IMG/VR virus record: IMGVR_UViG_3300033108_000003
Coordinates: 1 to 27,008 of that record
Strand: one strand, 5' to 3'
Length of the DNA: 27,008 nucleotides
DNA from: a virus
Under the pieces are notes generated by a model, which saw nothing but the letters and a program-made list of their open reading frames with translations, was not told the DNA's origin and did not search any database. The translations under genes and the position numbers were made by a program. The first letter of the stretch is position 1; every line of letters begins with the position of its first letter. This document shows, in pieces, positions 19,632 to 26,583 of the stretch.

Positions 19632-20179
19632 AAAGCGTAACCGTTGCCGCGATTTGTGACATTATGGCCGAGAATGGGCAACTTCGCGCCACCCTCTCCC
19701 GCGTTGAGGCGGAGAAAGACGCCGCCCTAGCCAAGTTGGAGGAGGAAAGACAGCTAACTGACGCAGCCAGGAAGCGGGCAACGGGAATGGCTCAGTCCGC
19801 GGATACCTATAGGGTTCGCGCCGAAGCCGCCGAATCCCTCCTCACCTCCCTCTGCACCACTCTCGGATGCTCTCAGGAGGAGCTGGTGGGGAGGGTGGGG
19901 GAGTTGCGCGAAGAAAACTCGCGGCTTAATTCGTGGGTCGAGAATGACCGGGAGATATTCATCGCCCTCGGCTTTCCCGATCCTCCTGGCCCGACTTTGG
20001 TGGATGCGCGCAACCTTGCCGCAAACCTCTACGCCGCAGGTCAGACCGACATGCTATCAACGGTGAAGCGGCTGATGGAGGAAGCAGATATGGCACACAG
20101 ATGCTACGATGAGACTTGGTATCATTTTGAGGATGCTATCAAATCTCTCCCCATCAAGGAGAGGAGGGAGGTAGGGTGA
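19628..20179 (+). CDS. Hypothetical coiled-coil protein
   Basis: This 183-residue protein begins at GTG in a GTGA overlap. Residues 12-75 are a long coiled coil rich in Ala, Glu and Arg. A second helix (EELVGRVGELREENSRLNSW) and an alpha-helical C-terminus with AGQTDMLSTVKRLMEEADMAH follow. It may form a parallel complex with the preceding protein, whose layout is similar. No family is recognised. Confidence 0.55.
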   Translation: MKSVTVAAICDIMAENGQLRATLSRVEAEKDAALAKLEEERQLTDAARKRATGMAQSADTYRVRAEAAESLLTSLCTTLGCSQEELVGRVGELREENSRLNSWVENDREIFIALGFPDPPGPTLVDARNLAANLYAAGQTDMLSTVKRLMEEADMAHRCYDETWYHFEDAIKSLPIKERREVG

Positions 20180-20472
20180 GTGAGTATGCGGTCAATCGTA
20201 GGCGAAGAGTGCAGATAGAGGAACTGGCTGAGATTGTCAAATCGGCGAAACTACTTGCTGTCCCGCGCTATCAGGTAACTTGCCAAGGTACGCAACCTTC
20301 TAGGCCCAGTGGGGTGGGACACCAGCGGTGCGGTAAAGTCGTTTCTATCGAGTACGCATTCCGTTGTCTTTATTGCGGTTTTTGGTTCTGTCAATCCTGT
20401 GCAGAACAACACTTTGGCATGACCCGAGCCGAGCATGTGGACGAATATAACAGTTTTGACGGGACCATTTAA
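20176..20472 (+). CDS. Zinc-finger protein with CxxC pair
   Basis: This 98-residue protein starts at GTG in a GTGA overlap. The first 40 residues are basic and helical. The centre has TCQGTQPS and RCGKVV, then RCLYCGFWFCQSCAEQHFG (64-82), a cross-brace-like set of Cys and His resembling small B-box or RING-like knuckles. Two zinc ions are plausible. The gene is followed by a CCCGC/GCGGG hairpin. Function is unknown. Confidence 0.55.
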   Translation: MSEYAVNRRRRVQIEELAEIVKSAKLLAVPRYQVTCQGTQPSRPSGVGHQRCGKVVSIEYAFRCLYCGFWFCQSCAEQHFGMTRAEHVDEYNSFDGTI

Positions 20473-20504
20473 CCCCGCCCAAAGCGCGGGAAGGAGGAGA
20501 GAAA

Positions 20505-20747
20505 ATGGCCCACGCTGATTACGTGCCGCCGATGTCGGCATTGATGGAAGAGAACCGAAATCTCCGCGTTGAACTGCGGCAGGCCAAAGAGTCCCTGCGC
20601 GACCAATTTGCAATGGCGGCGTTGCAGGGGATTATCGCGTCACTTTCCGCGCTACCTTTAGACGACCGGAGCACCGATGAGGCGCTTTATGCGGTGAACG
20701 CATACAAGTTTGCCGACGCCATGCTCAAGGCCAGAGAGGAGGAGTGA
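20505..20747 (+). CDS. Conserved-type small phage protein
   Basis: This 80-residue protein starts after AAGGAGGAGAG. An N-terminal coiled coil (SALMEENRNLRVELRQAKESLRDQ) is followed by MAALQGIIASLSALPLDDRSTDEALYAVNAYKFADAMLKARE. The closing motif AYKxADAML is common in phage proteins of unknown function from early gene clusters. It overlaps the next gene at TGATG. A soluble helical protein is expected. Confidence 0.6.
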   Translation: MAHADYVPPMSALMEENRNLRVELRQAKESLRDQFAMAALQGIIASLSALPLDDRSTDEALYAVNAYKFADAMLKAREEE

Positions 20748-20932
20748 TGAGCCTTAAACCGTTTTGGGTGAAACATCCGATACTGCTGCGGCTGACTGCG
20801 GGCTTGATGCTGCTAGGTGCTCCGCTTTTGCTGCTCTACTCCGTGGTCATGGCTGCATGGGACGAAAGGGAAGAAATAGCCGACATGTACAGGCAGGTAT
20901 GGCGGTACATGATAAGGGGGAACAATGAGTGA
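20747..20932 (+). CDS. Small single-pass membrane protein
   Basis: This 61-residue protein is coupled to the previous stop, with AGGAGG seven bases upstream of the ATG. One strong hydrophobic segment spans residues 12-37 (LLRLTAGLMLLGAPLLLLYSVVMAAW), flanked by a short basic N-terminus and an acidic cytoplasmic-type tail (DEREEIADMYRQVW). No family function is known to me. It is too short and too far from the endolysin to call a holin. Confidence 0.6.
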   Translation: MSLKPFWVKHPILLRLTAGLMLLGAPLLLLYSVVMAAWDEREEIADMYRQVWRYMIRGNNE

Positions 20933-21275
20933 GTTTGAGGAGTGGTTTGCGGCGGATACCGGATGTTCACCGGAAGGGGCACGGCGTTACGCGGAAAAGA
21001 ATCCACACATGGTCAAATGCTGGAACGCCGGTCAACTCTCAGGCCGCGCCCAAGGTCTGCGGGAGGCGGAGAGGATAGCGGCCAAGTACGTTGCCGACTA
21101 TTGGGATGACAGCGTGGGGAAAGAGATTGCCGAAGCCATCCTCGCCGCCGCATCCTCCCCCTCGCCCAAGGAGACGGTGTGCGAGTGGAAGGCGAATAAA
21201 GCAGGGTGTGGGGGTTGGCAGCAATACAAGTTCTGCCCCTACTGTGGCCGCCCGATCACCATCAAGGAGGGGTAA
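20925..21275 (+). CDS. Hypothetical protein with C-terminal zinc ribbon
   Basis: This 116-residue protein overlaps its neighbours on both sides. It begins EFEEWFAADTGCS and carries a helix GRAQGLREAERIAAKYVADYW. Its last 35 residues hold C-x7-C-x11-CPYC followed by GRPIT, the usual ending of many phage zinc-ribbon proteins. The N-terminal box EFEEWF recurs in the next gene, so the two are related by duplication of that module. Confidence 0.6.
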   Translation: MSEFEEWFAADTGCSPEGARRYAEKNPHMVKCWNAGQLSGRAQGLREAERIAAKYVADYWDDSVGKEIAEAILAAASSPSPKETVCEWKANKAGCGGWQQYKFCPYCGRPITIKEG

Positions 21276-21445
21276 TGACAGAGTTTGAAAAGTGGTTGGA
21301 AAGCATACCTATGGATAAGCGTCACTCTTTGTGCCTCACAGATGCTTACCGCGCTGGATACATTCAGGGCGTTGAGGATGCTAGGGCGGCTGTGCACAAG
21401 ATTTTTAAATCTCATTACCCAATTCCGCCAGAGGAGTTGGAATGA
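21275..21445 (+). CDS. Small protein sharing the EFExW module
   Basis: This 56-residue protein starts at TAATG, overlapping the previous stop, with AAGGAGGGG upstream. It begins EFEKWLESIP and includes YRAGYIQGVEDARAAVHKI, matching the first two thirds of the preceding protein in layout but without the zinc ribbon. This is a phage 'AYxAGxxxG' type helical module. The function is unknown. It overlaps the nuclease gene by ATGA. Confidence 0.55.
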   Translation: MTEFEKWLESIPMDKRHSLCLTDAYRAGYIQGVEDARAAVHKIFKSHYPIPPEELE

Positions 21446-21738
21446 CCGGCCCGTACCAGCCAAAGCCGCGCCCCCTCCGCAACCCCAAGCACCTTGCCCA
21501 CGTCCGCACCCTCCCCTGTTGTGTCCCAGGATGCAACGCAAGGCAACGCTTCGCGCATCATGTGAGTACCGGGGGGATGGTGACCAAATGCGACGATAGC
21601 GACACCGTGCCGCTATGCGACCCATTCGGCCATCACTCCGAGCTGCACCGCATAGGGCGCAAAAGTTTTGAAGCAAAGTACAGGGTCAACCTCGCAGAGA
21701 TAGCCGCAGACACGTATGGAAAAAGCCCCTTCGTGTGA
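21442..21738 (+). CDS. HNH-like nuclease (DUF968-type)
   Basis: This 98-residue protein starts at an ATGA overlap. The pattern PCCVPGCNARQRFAHHVSTGG (25-45), then VPLCDPFGHHSELHRIG (56-72) and FEAKYRVNL gives zinc ligands and the His-His pair of the small HNH nucleases found in phage recombination regions (DUF968-like). It probably cuts or resolves DNA. Its location immediately before the packaging genes fits an HNH protein that assists terminase, a role known for HNH proteins beside cos-type terminases. Which of the two applies is open. Confidence 0.7.
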   Translation: MTGPYQPKPRPLRNPKHLAHVRTLPCCVPGCNARQRFAHHVSTGGMVTKCDDSDTVPLCDPFGHHSELHRIGRKSFEAKYRVNLAEIAADTYGKSPFV

Positions 21739-21749
21739 GCGTCGGGGCT
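21724..21749 (-). terminator. Hairpin over the nuclease stop codon, terminator-like on the minus strand
   Basis: AGCCCC (21724-21729) pairs with GGGGCT (21744-21749) around 14 bases that include the stop codon of the plus-strand gene. Read leftward the stem is followed by TTTT. Read rightward it is followed by GGCC. A minus-strand TTGACA about 60 bases upstream (21784 region) raises the chance of a short antisense transcript. Confidence 0.35.
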
Positions 21750-22173
21750 GGCCTTCCCCTCGTAAGCAAATCTCGCCAAAATTGTCAACAGAAAAATCTT
21801 GCCTCCACTTCTCATTAGTGCTAATCTCAAACAAAGCCCGAAAGCCAAACCTCCTCAAGCTTGGGGCGCTCCTCGCTGGTCCGGTTTGCCGCAGCGTCAA
21901 GGAGCACGGCGGCGAAGGTAGAGCACGGCTCCCGCGCCGTCTATCGCCGGTAGAAGACCGGCAGAATTTAACAGCGTTCCCGCTCTGCTTTGGCATCGGG
22001 CTTGTGCCGCAAAAGTGGCCCCTGAGACTCACAGGGATATCAACCGAGGAACAAACCCGCGACCTACCAGTGCAGCGGGCAGGAATCTAGGATGACTGGG
22101 TTTAAAGTGGCTTGGGAACACATCGCCTAGCCTGGCAGCCGGGAAAGACCGGCCCTTTACAGGAGAGGTAGTG
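21739..22173. other. 435-base non-coding region before terminase, hairpin-rich
   Basis: No credible gene is visible on either strand; frames crossing it have no ribosome site and protein-unlike composition. It holds several stems: a bulged stem from GGCGA at 21911 to TCGCC at 21944, built round ACGGC/GCCGT; GCCGGTAGAAGACCGGC; CCCTG/CAGGG near 22021; CCCGC/GCGGG near 22050-22078; and GCCGGGAAAGACCGGC just before the terminase start. The position fits a cos or pac site, or a structured RNA. No tRNA pattern was found. Confidence 0.5.
21946..22153 (+). repeat. Pair of near-identical GCCGG stem-loops flanking the pre-terminase region
   Basis: GCCGGTAGAAGACCGGC (21946-21962) and GCCGGGAAAGACCGGC (22138-22153) share stem and A/G-rich loop and are about 190 bases apart; the span given covers both. 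The second lies eight bases before the terminase ribosome site. Paired binding sites of this kind are plausible for terminase small subunit or for translational control. Confidence 0.5.
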
Positions 22174-22668
22174 ATGAAGCAAGGCAAGGGGAAACAGGGG
22201 CAGAAGCATCCGGGGGGGAGACCTCCCAAATTCCCCACACCCCAAGACTTACAAGCCAAGGTCGATGAGTATTTTGAATCCTGCTGGGTGGATAAAGTCA
22301 CGGAGGTGACGGACAAGGAGACGGGCAACGTCACCATGTCGAATGTCCGTTATCAGGACCGCCCTTACACTATTGCAGGGTTGGCCTATCATCTTGGAAT
22401 GACCACGCAAGCCCTTAGAAACTACGAAGCCAAAGATGAGTTTCTTTGCATTATAAAAAGGGCTAAACAAAAAGTGGAAATGAATGTGGAAGAACAGCTT
22501 ATTGCGGGCAAGAGTGCAACGGGGCCGATCTTCTGGTTGAAGAATCATGCGGATTACAGGGACAAGTTAGAACAGGACGTAAACCACAAGGGAGAAGTTG
22601 TCCACAAGCATAAGCACGAAATGACCGAGGAGGATCTGATTGCTGTCATCCAAGGAAGCAGCAAGTGA
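22174..22668 (+). CDS. terS: Terminase small subunit (P22 gp3-like)
   Basis: This 164-residue protein starts eight bases after AGGAG; a GTG one codon earlier is also possible. It has the family pattern HPGGRPPKFPTPQDLQAKVDEYFE at residues 12-35, a central HTH-like region (YTIAGLAYHLGMTTQALRNYE), and EEQLIAGKSATGPIFWLKNHADYRDKLEQD. The length is close to P22 gp3. It recognises phage DNA at the packaging site and recruits the large subunit. The C-terminal end overlaps the large-subunit gene by 29 bases. Confidence 0.9.
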   Translation: MKQGKGKQGQKHPGGRPPKFPTPQDLQAKVDEYFESCWVDKVTEVTDKETGNVTMSNVRYQDRPYTIAGLAYHLGMTTQALRNYEAKDEFLCIIKRAKQKVEMNVEEQLIAGKSATGPIFWLKNHADYRDKLEQDVNHKGEVVHKHKHEMTEEDLIAVIQGSSK

Positions 22669-24142
22669 AATCCTCCGTAGGCGCAAGGCCCGCACAGGGC
22701 TGATTGCCTACGCCAACGCCATAGAGATACCGGGCGCGCCTGTCAACAACGACGAGGACGCTTGGTTATTCCTCCCCATAGAAACCACCGTAGCAAAGCA
22801 CCATGAGATAATCCTTTCCACTTTGGACGCTGTTGTTGCTGGAGAACTTCAGCGCGTTATGTTCTTCATGCCGCCTGGGTCCGCAAAGTCAACCTATGCG
22901 TCTGTTGTGTTCCCAACGTACTTTCTTGGCAAAGTGCCAAACTCCAAGATCATTCTTGCCTCTTACGGCAGCGACCTTGCCAAGCGGTTAGGGCGCAGGG
23001 CGCGGCAGATTGTTCAATCACCGGCATACAGGCCGATCTTCGATGCCGATATCAGCAAGGCAACGTCTGCCGCCGACGAATGGGCGTTAAGCAACGGCTC
23101 CGAGTTTATGAGCGGCGGTATCCTGTCGGGTATTACTGGTAACCGTGCTCATGGGCTTATCATTGACGACCCGATTAAAGGGCGGCAAGACGCAGACTCG
23201 GAAGTTATTCGCGACCGCACTTGGCAGGCGTATCAAGACGACCTTTTGACCCGTCTTATTCCCGGTGGTTGGCAGGTAATCATTCAAACCCGCTGGCACG
23301 AAGATGATCTAGCGGGGCGCATCCTCCCCCGCGATTGGAATGGGGAAAGCGGTGATATCAAATGCCGAGACGGTAACGTGTGGCGCGTGGTCTGCATCCA
23401 GGCACTTTGTGAACGTGAAGATGATCCTGTTGGGCGCAAGATAGGCGAGTACCTTTGGCCGGGATGGTTCAGTGCCGAGCATTTCGCCACGTTCAAGCGC
23501 ATACCGCGCACATGGAGCGCATTGTACCAGCAGATACCCGCGTCTGAGGAGGGCGACTACTTCAAGCGCGATTGGTTCCAGTGGTACGAAAAGGCACCGA
23601 AGCACCTTACCATTTACGGGGCCAGCGACTACGCAGTCACAGAGGGAAGCGGCGACAATACCGAACACGGCGTCTTTGGCATCGACCCCAATGGCGATCT
23701 TTACGTGCTGGATTGGTGGCACGGCAAAACAACCTCTGACGTATGGATAGAGTTTCAGCTTGACTTGGTGCGACAGCACAAGCCGCTGATATGGGGCGGC
23801 GAGGCGGGACCGATCAAGCGGGCGATAGAACCGTTTCTTTTACAGCGCATGAGGGACAGGCGGGATTATTGCCGGTTGGAATGGTTGCCGAGCACCGTTG
23901 ATAAGCCGACCAGGGCCAGAGGTTTCCAGGCATTGGCGTCAATGGGCAAGGTGTACCTTCCTGCTAATCGAGATTGGGCGCATAGGCTGCTGAATCAGCT
24001 TTTGCGCTTCCCCGCTGGCGCGGAGGATGACGGCGTTGACGTGTGCTCTATCATGGGCCGGATGCTGGATATGACATACGCGCCAGAAACAGATGAGGAA
24101 GAGGACCACTACGAACCGGCTATGAGCTGGCAGGGGATGTGA
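22640..24142 (+). CDS. terL: Terminase large subunit
   Basis: This 500-residue packaging motor starts at TTG, six bases after GAGGAGG and inside the small-subunit gene. The ATPase has Walker A PPGSAKST at 78-85 and Walker B LIIDDP at 173-178, followed by the coupling region IIQTRWHEDDLAGRIL. The nuclease domain begins with GASDYAVTEG near residue 330 (first catalytic Asp), continues with the middle segment LIWGGEAGP, and ends with DGVDVCSIMGRM (third Asp). It cuts concatemers and pumps DNA into the prohead. The family is Terminase_6/TIGR01630-like. The gene ends one base before the portal start. Confidence 0.95.
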   Translation: MLSSKEAASEILRRRKARTGLIAYANAIEIPGAPVNNDEDAWLFLPIETTVAKHHEIILSTLDAVVAGELQRVMFFMPPGSAKSTYASVVFPTYFLGKVPNSKIILASYGSDLAKRLGRRARQIVQSPAYRPIFDADISKATSAADEWALSNGSEFMSGGILSGITGNRAHGLIIDDPIKGRQDADSEVIRDRTWQAYQDDLLTRLIPGGWQVIIQTRWHEDDLAGRILPRDWNGESGDIKCRDGNVWRVVCIQALCEREDDPVGRKIGEYLWPGWFSAEHFATFKRIPRTWSALYQQIPASEEGDYFKRDWFQWYEKAPKHLTIYGASDYAVTEGSGDNTEHGVFGIDPNGDLYVLDWWHGKTTSDVWIEFQLDLVRQHKPLIWGGEAGPIKRAIEPFLLQRMRDRRDYCRLEWLPSTVDKPTRARGFQALASMGKVYLPANRDWAHRLLNQLLRFPAGAEDDGVDVCSIMGRMLDMTYAPETDEEEDHYEPAMSWQGM

Positions 24143-24143
24143 C

Positions 24144-26132
24144 ATGGAAAAGACCAAGGAAAGCCCGCACAAAGCTGTTGTAACGCTGGCCCGTGAGCGG
24201 TTCCGCAAGGTGTCTGAGGTGCAGAGTGAAAGCCGCGAGGAAGCGGTAACTGACCTCAAAATGCTGGTAGGCGGCGAAGAACAGTGGGAAGACACCGCGA
24301 GACAGGCGAGGAACGGACGCCCCACGCTCACGGTGAACAAACTCCCGAAGTTCCTCCGTGCTGTAACCGGCGACCAGCGCCAGAACAGGCCGAGCGTCAA
24401 GGTGCGGCCCGTTGACTCTCAGGCGGACGCGCAGATAGCAGAAATATTTGAGGGCCACATTCGCAACATTGAATACGTAAGCAACGCGGCTTACTCCTAC
24501 GACAGCGCGTTCAAGCACGCCACCTCTTGCGGCTTCCCCGGTTACTGGCGCGTTCACTACGATTACACCGATGACGATGTGTTTGAGCAAGACATCACCA
24601 TCATGCCTATCCGCAACCACTTCAGCGTCTACATGGATCATTCCTGTGTTCCCTACCAGGGCAAGGAGAAGTTTGCCTTCGTGGTGGAAACGCTGACTCG
24701 GGAGGAGTTTAAGTCGCAGTATCCCAAGGCAGACGCGACACAGTTTGAGGACGGGGCCAAAGGGGATGAACTAGCCGATTGGTATGACGATGATGGTATC
24801 AGAGTAGCGGAATACTTCTACAAGGAGCCGGTGACAAAGACGTTGCTCCTTTTGGAAGACGGGCGCGTGGTCGAGGAGAAAAAGGAGATGAAGCTTTTTA
24901 TCTCCACTGACCGCAAGACGCTTATGTCTGAGCAGATGCAGCCGCAGCGCATCGTGAAGGAGCGGCAGGTAAAGAGCCACAAAATCATGTGGTGCAAGAT
25001 ATGCGGGCTGGACGAGCCGCTGGAAGGTCCGCAGGAGTGGGCAGGACGGTACATTCCGATCATCCCCGTTTTCCCCGAAGAGTTCCTGATTGACGGCAAG
25101 ACCATATGGAAGGGGATTGTAAGAGACGCCCGTGACCCGCAGCGGCTTTACAACTACGTGGCATCGGCAAACATCGAAGCTGTCGCGCTATCGCCCAAAT
25201 CACCGCTGATGATTGGCAAGAGCCAGCTCAAAGGTAATGAGCAGCAATGGCGTAACGCTCACCTCATTCCTTATCCGTATCTTGTCTACAACGACGAAAC
25301 GGGCAACACTAACATTCCTCGCCGTGCCGAAGCGGTGCAGCAGCAGCCGGGGCTTCTCGCCACCATGCAGCAAGCCAACATGGATTTTGAAGACTGCATC
25401 GGCATCTACCGCGCCGGCCTGGGCGCTCCTTCCAACGAGAAATCCGGCATTGCTATCAAGGAGCGCAAGGAAGAAAGCGACACCGGCACCTTTGAATACC
25501 ACGACAACCTTTCCCGCGCCGTGCAATGGTCCTATCGCGTGCTGATTGACCTGATACCGCGCATCTACGACACCGAGCGCGGGCTTAGACTCATGAACCC
25601 CGACGAGACAGAAAGCTTTGCCGAGATAAACAAGGTCATTCAAGGCCCAATGGGTGAGCGCGTCATTGTCAACGATATCACCGTGGGCAAATATGATATC
25701 ACCGCAACCCTTGGCCCCGCATACACCACGCAGCGCCAGGAGGCACAGCAGGTGCTTTCCGATGTGCTCACGGCGATTGCCCCGGTAGCTCCGCCCGCCG
25801 TGCCGATCATTCTCCCGCGCCTGTTCAAGCTGATGGACTTCCCCGAAGCGGCGGATATTGCCAAGGAGTTGCAAGGTGTGCTTGGCCAGCAAGGACCAGA
25901 CCCGCAAATGCAGCAGATGCAACAGTTGCAGATGATGGCGGCAATACTGGACATGAAGAAGAAGGAGGCCGACATTTCCAAGGTGAAGACCTCCGCAATG
26001 CTGGACGTTGCCAACGCCGAAGCGAAGGAAGCAGGGACGCAGTTGCAAGGCTACCAGATGATGCTTGACGCCATAGACAAAGAAGAACAACGTATGCAGC
26101 CGCAACCGAGCGGCGAAGGAGTGGAACAATGA
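24144..26132 (+). CDS. Portal protein (P22 gp1-like)
   Basis: This 662-residue protein forms the dodecameric ring at the head vertex. Family features are the start VQSESREEAVTDLKML and EQWEDTARQARNGRPTLTVNKLPKFLRAVTGDQRQNRP (about residues 28-85), the central GFPGYWRVHYDY and RDPQRLYNYVASANIEAVAL, and the crown region GIAIKERKEESDTGTFEYHDNL. The last 110 residues are Gln/Met-rich helices (QQGPDPQMQQMQQLQ) that would form the barrel. It is slightly shorter than P22 gp1. AGGGGA is the only ribosome site. It overlaps the next gene by ATGA. Confidence 0.93.
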   Translation: MEKTKESPHKAVVTLARERFRKVSEVQSESREEAVTDLKMLVGGEEQWEDTARQARNGRPTLTVNKLPKFLRAVTGDQRQNRPSVKVRPVDSQADAQIAEIFEGHIRNIEYVSNAAYSYDSAFKHATSCGFPGYWRVHYDYTDDDVFEQDITIMPIRNHFSVYMDHSCVPYQGKEKFAFVVETLTREEFKSQYPKADATQFEDGAKGDELADWYDDDGIRVAEYFYKEPVTKTLLLLEDGRVVEEKKEMKLFISTDRKTLMSEQMQPQRIVKERQVKSHKIMWCKICGLDEPLEGPQEWAGRYIPIIPVFPEEFLIDGKTIWKGIVRDARDPQRLYNYVASANIEAVALSPKSPLMIGKSQLKGNEQQWRNAHLIPYPYLVYNDETGNTNIPRRAEAVQQQPGLLATMQQANMDFEDCIGIYRAGLGAPSNEKSGIAIKERKEESDTGTFEYHDNLSRAVQWSYRVLIDLIPRIYDTERGLRLMNPDETESFAEINKVIQGPMGERVIVNDITVGKYDITATLGPAYTTQRQEAQQVLSDVLTAIAPVAPPAVPIILPRLFKLMDFPEAADIAKELQGVLGQQGPDPQMQQMQQLQMMAAILDMKKKEADISKVKTSAMLDVANAEAKEAGTQLQGYQMMLDAIDKEEQRMQPQPSGEGVEQ

Positions 26133-26482
26133 AAAGAGTGATTGCTTTTACCTGTGTCGGCGCTTTGCTGGCTTGCGGTGTGGCACTGGCACAGGGGGTT
26201 ATTGGCAAGGACGCCGGGAAGAATCTTGTGCAAGACTTCATGCCCGCATCCTTTGGACTGCTGGAAGCGACCAAGACCGACATGACGCTGGACACCTCTG
26301 CGCTCCACGCCGTAAGGGTGCAGCCTTCCGTGGCCGTTACCGTCAAGATTAACGGCACCGGTAGCGCGTGGCCGATTGCCGCTAACACGGTGCAGGAGTA
26401 CCGCATTGGCAGCGGGGTTAACTCGCTGGTGTTTTCGGCACCTTCCTCCGCATCCAACAAGGTTTACTATCAGGCGGAATAG
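26129..26482 (+). CDS. Secreted or lipid-anchored protein between portal and scaffold genes
   Basis: This 117-residue protein begins MKRVIAFTCVGALLACGVALAQG, a convincing signal peptide with either a signal-peptidase I site after ALA or a loose lipobox at Cys16. The mature part is beta-rich (VQPSVAVTVKINGTGSAWPI, then YRIGSGVNSLVFSAP). The mature half alone would look like a small capsid-associated protein of phages, so the exported form is odd in a head operon. It is translationally coupled to the portal gene by ATGA. It may be a receptor-masking or superinfection protein, or a virion protein with a coincidental hydrophobic start. Confidence 0.6.
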   Translation: MKRVIAFTCVGALLACGVALAQGVIGKDAGKNLVQDFMPASFGLLEATKTDMTLDTSALHAVRVQPSVAVTVKINGTGSAWPIAANTVQEYRIGSGVNSLVFSAPSSASNKVYYQAE

Positions 26483-26485
26483 TTC

Positions 26486-26514
26486 TTGACAGAACACCGT
26501 GTTTATGCTACCGC
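26486..26514 (+). promoter_or_regulatory. Weak promoter candidate before the scaffold gene
   Basis: A perfect TTGACA (26486-26491) is followed after 17 bases by TACCGC, a poor -10 box preceded by TG. It lies in the 101-base gap before the scaffold gene, the only gap in the head operon. It may serve as a booster promoter or may be chance. Confidence 0.25.
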
Positions 26515-26583
26515 AACAATTAATGAGAAAGACGTTCACCGGCACCGTACAGCCGGGGTTAAATACGCCCAAGGGGTGACAAA

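Noticed and set aside
21716-22090. 125-codon plus-strand frame across the pre-terminase gap
   Set aside because: No ribosome site, starts inside the nuclease gene, and the product has mixed low-complexity composition unlike a folded protein; the opposite strand frame is equally open.
25200-26129. 309-codon minus-strand frame opposite the portal gene
   Set aside because: It mirrors the codon bias of the portal gene, has no ribosome site and encodes a His/Leu/Val-rich product typical of antisense shadows.
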